From NCBI GenBank assembly GCA_023105745.1, contig JALGQZ010000013.1, positions 26,425,105 through 26,489,104 of the forward strand: a stretch of DNA of 64,000 bases, in the 5' to 3' direction. The position numbers were made by a program, and so were the translations under genes. The notes beneath the pieces are model-generated. The model saw only the letters and a program-made list of their open reading frames with translations. It ran no database searches and was not told the DNA's origin. Source of the DNA: Austropuccinia psidii (taxonomy: Eukaryota; Basidiomycota; Pucciniomycetes; Pucciniales; Sphaerophragmiaceae). Positions 1 through 11,252 of the stretch are shown here, piece by piece; position 1 is the first letter of the stretch; each line of letters starts with the position of its first letter.

Positions 1-717
1 TGGCATAATCTTCTTGGAACATGTCAATTTTTTTAATAAATGACATATGGTCATATTCACCTTCTCCTGTGAATGTTGGCCATTCCTTTCATTGAGGTTC
101 TTCTTTCATTAAGACTTGGTTATTATCTTGATGACTAAAGTCTGTTATGAATGGATCTGTTATTTCCTCTTTTGGCTTAACAGGGCTTCTTATGTGAGAA
201 AATGGGGTTGATAACTTTGGCATATTTAGGTTAGCCTCAATAATTTTATCCATTTTCTCAGTAATAAGTATTATTTCACTTTGAATATCATCTTTTAGAT
301 TCATTCTTGCTTCATCACTTTTTTCCATGTGGTCTAGAAGTAATTTTTGGTGTGATGAAGTTTTTTCTCCAAATTTTCTACAAAAACACTGAATTTGTTT
401 AATTTTTCTGTAAGATTATCAATACTCACATCATAATTAATTGTAAAAGTTTCTTCTTTGATATCTTTTATGTATTTATACAATTACTGCTGTCCTTGTA
501 TTAATTTCTGAGTATTGTCAATTAAAACCTTTGGTTTATTATTTTCAAACATAAATTGAATGTTATCAATTTCTTTTTTATTTTGTACAAAAATGTTTGT
601 TAAAGATGATAAGCTGTTATTTATTTCTAGTAAGGATAATAAACTGTTTTTAATTTCTTTAAGAGGTAAAATACCATTTTTAATTTCTGATAAAGTAGTT
701 ACAAAATCTGGAGACAA
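1..717 (-). pseudogene. Decayed N-terminal Gag part of element B Gag-Pol
   Basis: Open minus-strand stretches at 484-717 and 89-328, continuing with a stop to position 1. The 484-717 piece is rich in Leu, Ile, Asn and Lys with a heptad-like pattern, as is the coiled-coil-like N-terminal part of A's Gag. The last part reads into the capsid start ([14 protein letters not shown]). At least one TGA and a gap between the two pieces break the frame. The capsid, protease and polymerase regions would lie to the left, outside the window. Confidence 0.65.
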
Positions 718-734
718 AGTTATTTCTTTGGGAA

Positions 735-1682
735 ATGAGGTTGTCTCATTCTTTGTTCCTCCTTGTCCTTGAATTCCATCAAGGTTCTAGCCATGTTGAA
801 GACATTGTCCATGGAATCTTTTTGGATTTTTGAAATCCTCTAACTTGGGGAATATGATTTTCTGCAGTTGTTTTTCTTGTTCTTCTTCCCTTCTGGGGGA
901 AGTGGGTTGGCTTGAGGCTTCATCCTTGATTGCCTCCCTCTTTTTGGCATGGTATTCCTTGATCTTTTTGATTTGAGGTTTGGATGATAGTGGATTCCAT
1001 CCATTGGAGTATCTAACTATTTCCTCCTCTTTGCGGGATTTTTTGAGGATGTGCCAGGAGGTCATCACTCCTTGGTGGATTTGTGGCAACATTTCCCAAT
1101 CCTTGTCCTTGTACAACATATAGTACTGCTTGTACTGGCTCATGTGAATGTATATTTGAGCCCTCTGAATGTGATTTATACCTGTTTGAGCTTCTCATAC
1201 TTAGTTCCAGCTCTAGTTCAGAAATCATGCACATTTCTGGGACTTTATTTTGGGATATGGCACTTCCTTGTGTGGATTCTGTTCCACTGGGGATTTTGCC
1301 CTTTCTTTTCCCTTTTGAGGGATCAATTCTAACTCTGAGTCCAGTTCTATCTGATTGGATGGTGTATTGGGAACCTCTTCTAGTAGTCATCATTCAAGAA
1401 ATAAGCAATAAAAAGATTTCAGGACAAGAATTCCTTCTTATGGCAATTTATAAAGGAGGTACTCATCTTCAGAGTCCTAAATAGTGGGTCCTGGAAAGTA
1501 TACTTTCTCAGCATTCTTTTCTTAATGACAATTGGTGCTGGGGAACTTGGGAAAGTTTCTTCCACCAATATTTCAACAGTGGTCTGATTGTCCTCTGTTG
1601 GATTTTCTTCAAACACTGAAAAGACTAATAAATATAAGTCTTTTGAGAAGTGATATTTTTTTAAGATAAGGCATTTTTCCAC
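735..1682 (-). pseudogene. Decayed ORF1 (leader exon plus main part) of element B
   Basis: Three minus-strand pieces in different frames: 1419-1682 (leader-like), 787-1143 (contains NGWNPL, matching NGWHPL in element A ORF1), and a piece around 735-840 reading DSMDNVFNMARTLMEF. The last matches [16 protein letters not shown] near the C-terminus of A's ORF1. In A both motifs lie in one frame, so B has at least one frameshift between them. The frame that overlaps ORF1 in A is closed here by a TAG soon after NPKRFHGQC. This piece therefore shows which of the two overlapping frames is the conserved one. The function of ORF1 is unknown. Confidence 0.6.
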
Positions 1683-2050
1683 ATAAAATTTGCTTTTATA
1701 TCTTATAATAAATGAAATAAATAAAGAAATGAAAAAAATGAATAAAAATAACTTTTTGGTTGGTTTTTAATATTTTTATTTTTGAAGAGTAAAATAAAAA
1801 ATGAAGATGATTCTTTTATGAAATTAATTTACAATATAAAACTATTCTTAATTTATAAATATCTTTTTTAATCACTAGAGTCACTCAAAGAAAGTTCTTG
1901 CACGTCTAAGGATGTGAAAAGCCACATGTAAGACAGTAAAATTGCTTTCTAAATGCCTCAATAGCTTTTAAAATGAATAAATATAAAATTATTATAATTT
2001 TTTATTGAGAAAACCCAATTGAATCTTGTTAAAGGTTTTTTTAAGTAAAT

Positions 2051-2068
2051 ATCACGTCCAGGCCCCCA
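2051..2068 (-). other. Primer-binding-like site of element B
   Basis: The minus strand reads TGGGGGCCTGGACGTGAT, two bases inside the 5' LTR. The start TGG is what pairing with a tRNA CCA end requires. The same position in elements A and C holds TGGGGGCCCAGCCGTGAT and TGGGGTCCCAGCCATGAT. I cannot name the primer tRNA. Confidence 0.6.
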
Positions 2069-2070
2069 AA

Positions 2071-4020
2071 TGGAAGGCTTGAATATGAAACAATAGGTAA
2101 AAATTACTAATATTTTACTTATTTTACTCTGAGCTTTCTTATAAATGAAATAAATAAGATCAGAATAATTCTAATATTGAAGCTTCATTATAATTATGGC
2201 ATAAAAATAATTATATTATGAAATAAATATAATATTATAATTCATATTATAAAAGAATAATAAAATAAATAAATATATTAATATTTAATGATTAATATAT
2301 TTAAAAGCACTTTATTATTGTTACCAACAAATAATAAAGGCATAAAAAATTGGTTTTTATTAATAAAAAACAATCAATAACAATAATAATACTAATATTA
2401 AAGTTATATATTAATATAAATACTATTTATATTAATAAAAGTATAATTAAGAATTATAATAGAGAGAAATTATTATAATGAGAGAAAATAAACTACTTTG
2501 AACACTTAATATAATAATTTTGAAATAGTTTATGCCAAATAATTTAAATAAAACCTATTTAAATTGTGTTTTCAAAGAAAAATAAGAGAAATCACAAATA
2601 TTCTTGATTTTACATTGAAATGAGATTTTTAAGAGAATTATAACAAAAACAGTTTAACAATTTGCGTAATAAAGTCAAGAGTACCTTTTTTCTTTGATAA
2701 TATAATAGATTTATTTATAAAGGATAAAGATTTTCCTTTTTTATTTCATTCTTTTATTGTTTTTGATGCATCTGAGGGAGAAATAGAGTGAAAAGAGCTC
2801 TATTTATAGTAAATTCCTCCCTTCTAGAGTCCAGGAGGCTTCTAGTAGATGTATAATGATGGTATCCACTGGAAATAATCAGTAGTTTAAGGTTTAGTGA
2901 TAATTACATCATGATCAAACCATCTTATCTCATTATTATCCCATTATTTCAAGTTATCACTATAACTCTAAGTTTGATGACATAATAGGCTTGGCAGAAG
3001 CCTCAACTTCATGAATTTTATTATTATTAATCATAATCTAATAGTATTAACCAGTTTTATTACTTATGTAACTGTTAAATTTAAGATAAGATTACAGTGA
3101 GTGATCATAAATGATCAATTTTAAGCTTAAACTTTGATCATTAATAGCTTTGAGTTTATACACGCTACAGCCATTCAGAGAGTGTATTCTAATAGTATGG
3201 CATGTCTCTATTAAACTTCCAACAGAATTTCATTACCTCATGAAAACTCTATTTTTGATGATTTTTCTTGTATCTCATCTTTTCTGTTGAAATTCAAACC
3301 TTGATTTCAGGGGGTTTTACCTTTAAACTATGATAAAAAATACATTTTTTTCACCTATGAGCTAGTAGAAACTGAATATCCACTTTGTTTTATGTTTGGA
3401 TCACTTTCACAACAAAGTGGTCAACAGCTCTAGCAATTTTGTTCAATAAATCCTTACAAGCTATAACCTTGTTTATAACTTGTCAAATAAAGCTCATATC
3501 TGTGTCCTTAAAGTAATTAAGTGTTAACTTTATTTTTGGCTTAACCCTCTATCATGTATATTTCAAGATATATTAGCTAAAAACCATGACTGTATGCACT
3601 GACCAAAAAAGTGCTTATATTCAGCTTAATTCCTTAAGTATTGAATTTAGAGAAATGACATAAAATTGTTTTATGTGAAGGTTTTCATGAGGAATCAAAT
3701 GGTTCCATTTATCTCACATGTTGTTTCATTGGTGTCTGAGGTAAATGAGATTTTATGTCTTTTTTAGGGTATTCTTACTTATTATTCAGTAATAATTGAC
3801 TTTACAGATATTCCATAAATATGAAATATGTGTATTTTACCATGAGGAACCTAATGGTGTAACGTATCTCACATGTTTACCCATTAAAACCTGAGTTAAT
3901 CAAGATTTTATGCATATCTATGGCATTTTCACTGGTTTTAAGATAATTATCAAGAGTATAATTATTACAAAGTTTTCTTGTGACCTTTTTGGATATGTGG
4001 TCATATCTCAAAGGCTCACA
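2071..4020 (-). repeat. 5' LTR of element B (1950 bp)
   Basis: The plus strand starts TGGAAGGCTTG and ends AAGGCTCACA, giving TG...CA ends. It aligns along its length with the solo LTRs at 15539-17294 and 47970-49784. The left edge abuts the primer-binding-like site, as expected for the 5' LTR of a minus-strand element. The terminal AAGGCTCACA is shared with the LTRs of element A, so the two families belong to one clade. Confidence 0.8.
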
Positions 4021-4125
4021 TATAGACCTTTATGGATGCATATTTTTAATATTTGAATAATTCTTTGGCACTTTTTGAAAGATATTAAGTCATTAATCTT
4101 CCCCAAGGAGTTCATTTTACACATG
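4021..4125. other. Short gap between elements B and A
   Basis: About 105 bp of AT-rich DNA with no ORF. It ends in the AATTC target duplication (4126-4130) of element A, so it was continuous with the DNA now starting at 14224 before A inserted. Confidence 0.6.
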
Positions 4126-4130
4126 AATTC

Positions 4131-5964
4131 TGTAAGGTGTGGATATGAAACTTTGATTAAAAATCAAGTACTTTTCCTGTCCTCAAAATTTGTATAAGGT
4201 AAAATTCAGTTAAAAATAGTATGAAATATTATTTTTAAGAGAAAACACGCCAATTTTATTGTTTATAACTTTATTAGTATAGAACAATAATATAGTAATT
4301 TATTGAATTACCAACAATAAAGATTTATCCAAAAAATACTCCACAAGAGATATTTTAAGGCTACAAAAGAAATTTCTTCAAGAGCCATTTCAATTGGAAT
4401 TAATTGAGCAAAGAACTGCAAGCAATTAATTAAAGAACAAAGTCTTTAAAAAGAATATTAAAGAGAAAACACGCCCAAAAGTGACCAGAGTGAATTTGGA
4501 AACAAAGTGACAAAGTTAACAGTGATGAAAGATGCTTTAATTCACTTTTGGGGTGGTTCAGGGGTAAAAATGATTATAAGAGTTACAAACAATGATTATA
4601 ATGATTTTTTCACGTGGTTAAAAGGATTAAAATGATTTAAAAGTGGTGGTTGGAATCTTTGATTGATTGGTTTAACAGTTTTAAACTAATTAATAAAAGG
4701 AAAAGATTCTAACATGAAGAGAAAAGTGGGGCAAAGAAGACATTCTTTTATAGCCATCAATTCTCTTACTCCAAAAGTAAAATCTACTCTTGTCAGTCGT
4801 GAAAAACAGTCTGACAACAGAAAAGCCAATTATGGCATCATTGAACCCTGGTTTAGACCAAAAAAGGCTGGTTTAAGCCATTTTTAGCCATTTTTAGCCA
4901 TTTTAGACCCTTAAATCAGCCATTACTATAGCAATACCAGGCCTAGAGCCTTCAAAACACGTCAGAATGTGTGTCAGAGGCGTAGAAACCAGTTAAAACT
5001 GTTTTTACTATGATTGTTTTATCTTAAGGGTAGTTTTACCCTCTTGGCAACAGCTAAAACTACCCCAGTTGGTATCAAAACCTCATCATCAATTGAGTCC
5101 ACAGACCCTGTAACTCAATTCCAGGCCAAAAGTGATGAACTTTTGCGTGAATTTTGACATCCCACGCCTGTCAGCAAGGATTTTGGGGGTCTAGCTCCCC
5201 CTTAGAGCTGGAGTTCCTTTTCCCCCCCAAATTTAATCTTTCCAATTTATTTTTCCTTTAATTCCTCATCATGTATTATACTTATAATTTACACATGTAA
5301 TTCAATTCAATTGTACAGTACAATACAGTAATAATTGACACCTCATATGTAAATCAAAGTTCACTTATGTAATACACGCGCACATTTTGATATGTCAATT
5401 GAATTCAATTGAAAATACTTCAATTCCTCATAACTTCTAAACTAAACACAACACCTCAATTTTAACACAAAAATTGATGGTTAACACCACATGTGGTGTG
5501 AATTAAATTAAGGTTTTGAGGATTTTCAATTTTTGTATTGAAAATACTAAAAACTTAATTTAAGCTTATTTAGAGTTGAGTTACAAAAATTTCACCCAGA
5601 GGTGACCCCACCTGATTTTTTATGAGGAATCCAATGGTGAAATAAAATTTATATGTTTATTTATTGGATAAAAAGTTATAATAAATTTTATTTAACTTTT
5701 TTCCAAATTTATTTATTTTTTCACAATTTTGTTAAAATTTCATTTTTACTTAAATTTTTCAAGTATAAATGTAATTTTATATTTACAAAATTTAAAGTAA
5801 TTTTATTTTTAAATTATAATTAATTTTTTATTTTTAATATAATTTTATATTTATATTTTTATTTTTATTTTAATAATATAAATAAATTTATTTTATTTAT
5901 ATTAATATGTTATTTTTTATATTTGTGGTCTTTTGGGTATATGAAATTACCTCTAAGGCTCACA
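4131..5964 (-). repeat. 3' LTR of element A (1834 bp)
   Basis: The plus strand starts TGTAAGGTGTGG and ends AAGGCTCACA. It matches 12385-14218 nearly base for base. The right edge abuts the polypurine tract, so in element orientation U3 starts at 5964. It contains the perfect 16-bp palindrome ACACCACATGTGGTGT (5484-5499) and a second palindrome CAATTGAATTCAATTG (5396-5411). Confidence 0.95.
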
Positions 5965-5976
5965 TTCCCTCCCCCT
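5965..5976 (-). other. Polypurine tract of element A
   Basis: The minus strand reads AGGGGGAGGGAA and is followed directly by the LTR start TGTGAGCC. This is the expected plus-strand primer for reverse transcription. Element C has the equivalent at 47328-47338. Confidence 0.85.
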
Positions 5977-5987
5977 AAAAAAGAATA

Positions 5988-8900
5988 TTACTTTGTAATA
6001 TTGGTGTTTCTAGTGTGTCTGAATCTCCTCAGGAGTTTGGTGGCTTCTGGTATATCTTTCTCTTCTAACCATTCATCTTCACAAGTTGGGTCACTGTACC
6101 TAACAAGGTATTCCCTTACTTTCTTGGTTCTTAATTTCCTTTCTTTAAGAACTTTGGTTCTTTTCTTAGTACCAGATGTCTCAATAGGAGGTATAACTTG
6201 GGGAATCTTATTCCTCAAGGGAAATTTCTCAGCATCACTAGATTTGTATGGCTTTATCAAGCTTACTGGAAATGTAGGGTGCTTATTGCTAAGTTCTTCA
6301 GATAACTCTACTTCAACAGCATTTTCTCCATGGAGGGCCTTAATCACAAAAGGTCCTGCAAAGGAGTCTTTTAACTTTTTACATCCTTTGATGTTATTGA
6401 AGTTAGTGGTGGATACAAGAACTAGGTCCCCCACTTTGAAATCTGGAGTTGCATGAGATTTATCCCATTTGTCTTTAGCATATGCAAAAGAGTCCTCCAT
6501 GCATCTCACTGCATGCTTTCTAGCTTTGTCTAGCATTCCTTTGAAGCTAGCAGCTGTGGGATGTATTTCAATTAAGTCTTTCCTCAAGGAATCTTGGGGT
6601 AACTTGGGGTTCCATCCTTTTTCTAGAATAGCAGGAGTCTGATTGGTACTGGAATGGATTGATGTTTTATATGCTAATTCCAGTGCTGGTAACAGAGTAC
6701 ACCAATCATGGGTAAATCCATCACAGTCTTTGAATTCAAGGCCATATGCACAAAATCTTCTCACCATGTCCTCTAAGGTTTGGATCATTCTTTCAGCCAG
6801 ACCATCAGTTTGTGGGTGGTAGGCTGTAGAGAAAGACAGTTTTGTGCCAAATAATTGGTGAAGATTCGTCCATAGAGCTGAAGTGAATTTGGGATCTCTA
6901 TCACTGATGATATTTGTAAATATCCCAGTCCATGACACTACTCTATTCCATATCAGAAGAGCTGTATCCATGGCTGTATCATCTTTGTGACATGGTAAAA
7001 AGATTGGAGTTTTACTGAATCTGTCCACAATTACTAGGCAAGCATTATAGCTCCTGTCACCTCCTGGTGGTAGGCCAGTTACCCAATCCATATGGACAAT
7101 TTCCCAAGGTCTGTTTGGTTCTTGGATTTTCATCATATTTCCAAGTCTTTTGCCAGTGGATTTATTTGCCTTTTGGCATCTGTCACAGGTTTTGCAATAT
7201 TCTGCAACATCTTTTTGCCACATTGGCCACCATATGCAGGTCTTTACTTTCTCTCTTGTTCTGTCCTCAGAAATATGTCCTGAAAAGGGACTATCATGGC
7301 ATTCTTTCAGTACAAGATTGATTAATGACCTGTCTACAACTGTCATGACACATGTGTGCTTGGTTCTGTGGTAAATTATACCATCCAGTAGGTGAAATCT
7401 CCCTTCATTATAAGATTTTCTCCATACTTCATCCAAGGCATGTATTAGAGAGTTGTCTTTACAGTCTTTGTTAAGTAATTGGCATAAGATGCTACAATTC
7501 TTATCTTGAGTGTAACTATTTCTGACTTCTTCAAAGAAGGTGGTGTTCAAGTCTGTAACACCGATTCCTTCTATTGGAATTTGTGGTGAAGCTTCTTCTG
7601 GAACATAAGCAGGATTATCAATGTTATTTGGTAATGGCCATCTGCTTAGTCCATCTGCATTCTTATGAATATTCCCATCCTTATGAACAATAGTCATATT
7701 GCCTCTGTATTCTTGTATGGCTATTTGCCATCTGAGCATGTGTCTGTTAGGTGTTTTCATGTTCAAAAGTGATTTCACAGCTGTACAATCTGTTATTACT
7801 TCAAAAACACATCCCTCTAAGAAATAGTTCAATTTCTCTAAGGCCCAGACAAGGCATAGACATTCCATTTGACTTGCTCCATATCTGGCTTCAGTTGGTT
7901 TGATTTGCCTGGATATGAAACATATTGGTCCTTCTACAGGTTTGTCATTTATGATCTGGACTTGGTGAAGTGCAGCACCTAGTCCATCCCCTGATGCATC
8001 AATATACAGTTTGAAAGGCAATTTAAAGTCTGGCATCAGTAAGAGTGGAGCAGTGGTCAATGCTTCTCTTAGAGACTCAAAAGCTTTGACTCTGTCAACA
8101 GTCATCTCAAATACTGTGTCTTTGTCACACAACTTATAAAGTGGTCTTGCTATGGATGCAAAGTCTTTAATGTGTTGCCTGTAATATCCTGCAAAACCTA
8201 AGAATGACTGAATTTCCTTCTTATTCTGAGGCATGGGTTTTAACAATACTGCTGCTACTTTGTTTTTATCAATTCCAAGGGACAAACCAGATACAACATG
8301 TCCTAGTGCCTTAAGTTCTTTAAATCCAAAATGACATTTCTTCAAGGAGATTTTCATGTTTACTAATTGGATTTTTGTCAAAACTCTTGATAATCTGTAC
8401 ATGTGCTCCTCCCAAGTCTTTGAACAGATAATAATGTCATCAATGTAAATGATTAACCATCCCTCTGAGAGTTCTTCAGGGAAGATTTCATTCATCATTC
8501 TTTGGAAGTGTGAAGGTGCATTTTTGATACCAAAGGGCATCCTTAAGTATTCATACACTCCACAATGAACAATAATTCTCAAGTATTTTCTTGCTCTTGG
8601 TGTTACTACATTTTGATGGAATCCTTTAAGGGCATCCATAGTGGTTATATACACTGCTTGAGATATTTGAGTAAGGGCAATTTGGATTTTTGGTATTGGG
8701 TATCTGTCTGGAACAGTGTAAGTGTTCAGAGCTCTAAAGTCCCCAACCATTCTGGATTTTCCATTATGCCACGCCACTATGACTGGTGTAGTTATTTCTA
8801 CTTCCTCATTGTGGCCTACTTTTCTTATTACACCAAGGTCTAGAAGTTCTTTGATATGAATTTCTAGAGCTTCTCTTGATTTTGGACTTGCTGGATAAGC

Positions 8901-11252
8901 AGGTCTTCTTAAGAGTGGTGGATAAGGTCTCTCAATGTTAAGAATGATGTCAACTTCATGACCAATAATTGCTCCCAGGGGTTCTTTGTCTGTAGCAAAT
9001 GCTCCTCTGTGGTCATACAAGAGGGAAGAAAGTTCATTTTCTTGCTTATCAGTCAGATGAAGGCTTATTTCAGCCTCATTTAACTGTTCAGACTTGAATT
9101 TCTCTAACTCTAAGTTGACTGGTGATACTTTGTTTACTGTAATTTGTCTTTTAAAGGGTAAAAAGGCAAATTTCTGGCGCTTATTGTCTCCAATTGTAAA
9201 GTATCTGTCTTTGTTATTATGTAAATCTATCCCATACATGATTAAATAGTCATTTCCCAATATAAAATGGGTACTAGAGCAATTTTCCATAACAACAAAT
9301 TCAACTGTGATCCTTAAATTCCCATTTATGTGTGGGAATATGACATTGGTCTCAAAGATTCCTAATGCTTTCATTGGGTTACTTGCACTGTTGAATTTTA
9401 TACCATCAATTGGTAACAATTGGTCTTCAAAATTTGGTACACAAGTCTTAAGAAAAGATTTTCCAACACAAGAGCAGAAGGCTCCTGGGTCAAGCAAAAG
9501 TTTGGTGGGTTTGTTGTCAATCACCACTTCTGTTATACAGGAGTTACCAGCTGTATAACCTTTTCCTCTGTTTGGTTTTGTCTTCATAAGTTGTGCATCT
9601 TGAACTTTTGATAAATCAACTTGACCATTGCTCAATTGTGGTAAGTGGGAATAAGATTCCATGATGTCAAAAGTGGCATTGATATTTTCTATATCTTTTG
9701 AAGATTCAGAGAATATGGATGACTTATCATCTGAATTGTCTTCAATTATGTCTTCTTTTTCAACATCTGGTTCTTTTTCAATGTCAATTTCATTGATTTT
9801 CCCCCTTTTTGGACATGTATTGGCTAAATGGGTGGTGCTTTGGCAAATATGGCATTTTCTGACTGTATCTGCAGATTTATATTTAATATTACTAGAATTT
9901 TCTTTGGGGTTTTTGTCCACAGAATCTTTCCAAGGTGTATTAAACCTTGTTTTAAGATTCACCCTACTAGAACCAATTTTGGTTCTGGTGGTTACTTCTT
10001 CTAGTATATTGATGATATCCTCTGCTGAAGATTGTTCAGTAGTCCTGCTTTTGACAGCATGCTCTAAGTCACCTCCACATTGTCTCAGAATTTTTCTATG
10101 GATCATAAATTCTGACATGTCAGGATATAATGCTGTTAATCTGTCCTTTTGTTGGCAAAACCATGGTAAAGCTTTGTCTTTATCAGCATTAAATTTGGCA
10201 GATTCAAAGGCTGTTTCAACTTTAAACCTCCAAGCATCATTTGCCCATTTGTTGATGATTTGGGTTTTCCACCAAGTCCAACTCTGGTGTCCATGTGCTT
10301 GTCTTATTTTGATGTACCATCTGTGAGCTGATTTGGTAAACAAGGTGTTAAACCTGGCTGTTACCAATCTGTCTGGTAATTCAAAATCCTCTTTGATCAT
10401 GTCAATACCTCTAATGAATTCCATATGGTCATACTCTCCTTCACCACTGAAGTGAGGCCATTCTTTAAGTTTTGGAACTTCTTTCAAGAGTGCTTGGCCC
10501 ATTGATGGTTCCAAGTTATGAAAAGAAGTGGATAATTCATTTTTTAATTGTGAATTATCAGGATCCAATACTTGTGGATTTGAAATTCTTGTGCCCTCAT
10601 TTTGATTTAGAGGTGTAGACATTCTTGGTAAGGTGTTCAGTATTTGTTCAATGTCATTCATTTTACTGTTGCTACACCTTTGGGAATTTCTGTATTCATG
10701 TTGGAAGCTTTGTATTAAATTTATTACTTCAATTTTATACATGTCTTCTTTATGTGTAAGTTCTTGCCATAACTCTGTCTGTCTTGTATTATCAGCAGTG
10801 ACTTGATTCAATTTCATTGATAATTTTGATACTTCTTCTTGTGAAGCATCAAAACACTTTTTCAAGGCAATGGTATATGTCTTTACTTCAGTAAATGAAT
10901 TTGAAATGTCATCAAGGACTTTCTTGTTATCTGTCTTGATAATATTTATGGCTTGTTTAATTCTTGTTTCAATTATGTCATCAATATTGAATTTAGAATA
11001 TTTATCTGTTAATTCTTTAATAATGGCAGATTGTTCATTTATTTTATTGTTAGAAGAATTATCATTATTGGAATTTTTAATTGTTCTCAAAACTTTTTCA
11101 AAACACATAAGTGTTTCATTAATTTGGCACAGACTCAGGTTGTTTGTTTTAATGTTGTTACAAATGGTGTCATTTTTATCAGAAAGATGTTTTTTCACGT
11201 CATTTATAGCATTATACAACTCTGGGATGGAATCAAATATGTCAGAAATCAT
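5988..11252 (-). CDS. Element A ORF2: Gag-Pol polyprotein (about 1754 residues from the ATG at 11252)
   Basis: The frame is open from 11912 (1974 codons), but codons 1-220 overlap ORF1 out of frame and probably are not the protein; I take the ATG at 11252. Numbering from 11912, rough positions are: coiled-coil-like N-terminal part 221-450; capsid around 470-650 ([16 protein letters not shown]); zinc knuckle [14 protein letters not shown] near 685-698; protease with LLLDPGA near 805; RT 990-1190 with YIDD near 1154; RNase H 1300-1425 ([30 protein letters not shown]); integrase zinc finger HX6H...CX2C near 1535-1582; integrase core with MDWVTG, SDRDPKF and the Glu in AERMIQTLE; then a GPF motif and the chromodomain-like end [20 protein letters not shown]. 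All catalytic residues are present except that the protease has DPG instead of DSG or DTG. No stop or frameshift. Confidence 0.92.
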   Translation of the reverse strand: MISDIFDSIPELYNAINDVKKHLSDKNDTICNNIKTNNLSLCQINETLMCFEKVLRTIKNSNNDNSSNNKINEQSAIIKELTDKYSKFNIDDIIETRIKQAINIIKTDNKKVLDDISNSFTEVKTYTIALKKCFDASQEEVSKLSMKLNQVTADNTRQTELWQELTHKEDMYKIEVINLIQSFQHEYRNSQRCSNSKMNDIEQILNTLPRMSTPLNQNEGTRISNPQVLDPDNSQLKNELSTSFHNLEPSMGQALLKEVPKLKEWPHFSGEGEYDHMEFIRGIDMIKEDFELPDRLVTARFNTLFTKSAHRWYIKIRQAHGHQSWTWWKTQIINKWANDAWRFKVETAFESAKFNADKDKALPWFCQQKDRLTALYPDMSEFMIHRKILRQCGGDLEHAVKSRTTEQSSAEDIINILEEVTTRTKIGSSRVNLKTRFNTPWKDSVDKNPKENSSNIKYKSADTVRKCHICQSTTHLANTCPKRGKINEIDIEKEPDVEKEDIIEDNSDDKSSIFSESSKDIENINATFDIMESYSHLPQLSNGQVDLSKVQDAQLMKTKPNRGKGYTAGNSCITEVVIDNKPTKLLLDPGAFCSCVGKSFLKTCVPNFEDQLLPIDGIKFNSASNPMKALGIFETNVIFPHINGNLRITVEFVVMENCSSTHFILGNDYLIMYGIDLHNNKDRYFTIGDNKRQKFAFLPFKRQITVNKVSPVNLELEKFKSEQLNEAEISLHLTDKQENELSSLLYDHRGAFATDKEPLGAIIGHEVDIILNIERPYPPLLRRPAYPASPKSREALEIHIKELLDLGVIRKVGHNEEVEITTPVIVAWHNGKSRMVGDFRALNTYTVPDRYPIPKIQIALTQISQAVYITTMDALKGFHQNVVTPRARKYLRIIVHCGVYEYLRMPFGIKNAPSHFQRMMNEIFPEELSEGWLIIYIDDIIICSKTWEEHMYRLSRVLTKIQLVNMKISLKKCHFGFKELKALGHVVSGLSLGIDKNKVAAVLLKPMPQNKKEIQSFLGFAGYYRQHIKDFASIARPLYKLCDKDTVFEMTVDRVKAFESLREALTTAPLLLMPDFKLPFKLYIDASGDGLGAALHQVQIINDKPVEGPICFISRQIKPTEARYGASQMECLCLVWALEKLNYFLEGCVFEVITDCTAVKSLLNMKTPNRHMLRWQIAIQEYRGNMTIVHKDGNIHKNADGLSRWPLPNNIDNPAYVPEEASPQIPIEGIGVTDLNTTFFEEVRNSYTQDKNCSILCQLLNKDCKDNSLIHALDEVWRKSYNEGRFHLLDGIIYHRTKHTCVMTVVDRSLINLVLKECHDSPFSGHISEDRTREKVKTCIWWPMWQKDVAEYCKTCDRCQKANKSTGKRLGNMMKIQEPNRPWEIVHMDWVTGLPPGGDRSYNACLVIVDRFSKTPIFLPCHKDDTAMDTALLIWNRVVSWTGIFTNIISDRDPKFTSALWTNLHQLFGTKLSFSTAYHPQTDGLAERMIQTLEDMVRRFCAYGLEFKDCDGFTHDWCTLLPALELAYKTSIHSSTNQTPAILEKGWNPKLPQDSLRKDLIEIHPTAASFKGMLDKARKHAVRCMEDSFAYAKDKWDKSHATPDFKVGDLVLVSTTNFNNIKGCKKLKDSFAGPFVIKALHGENAVEVELSEELSNKHPTFPVSLIKPYKSSDAEKFPLRNKIPQVIPPIETSGTKKRTKVLKERKLRTKKVREYLVRYSDPTCEDEWLEEKDIPEATKLLRRFRHTRNTNITK

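Larger units (their letters stand above)
1..4020 (-). mobile_element. Element B: 5' part of a decayed Ty3/gypsy retrotransposon, cut by the window edge
   Basis: Seen: a 5' LTR on the right (2071-4020), a primer-binding-like site directly inside it, and to the left remnants of a leader ORF, an ORF1-like protein and the start of a Gag-Pol frame, all read on the minus strand. Near position 1 the minus strand reads [18 protein letters not shown], closely matching [18 protein letters not shown] in element A, so B is a relative of A with clearly diverged LTRs. Stops and frame changes interrupt every frame, so this copy is dead. The rest of pol and the 3' LTR lie left of the window, so its target duplication cannot be checked. 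Confidence 0.85.

Noticed and set aside
9661..10326. 221-codon plus-strand ORF and a 230-codon one at 10870-11562
   Set aside because: Antisense shadows of the intact Gag-Pol frame of element A.
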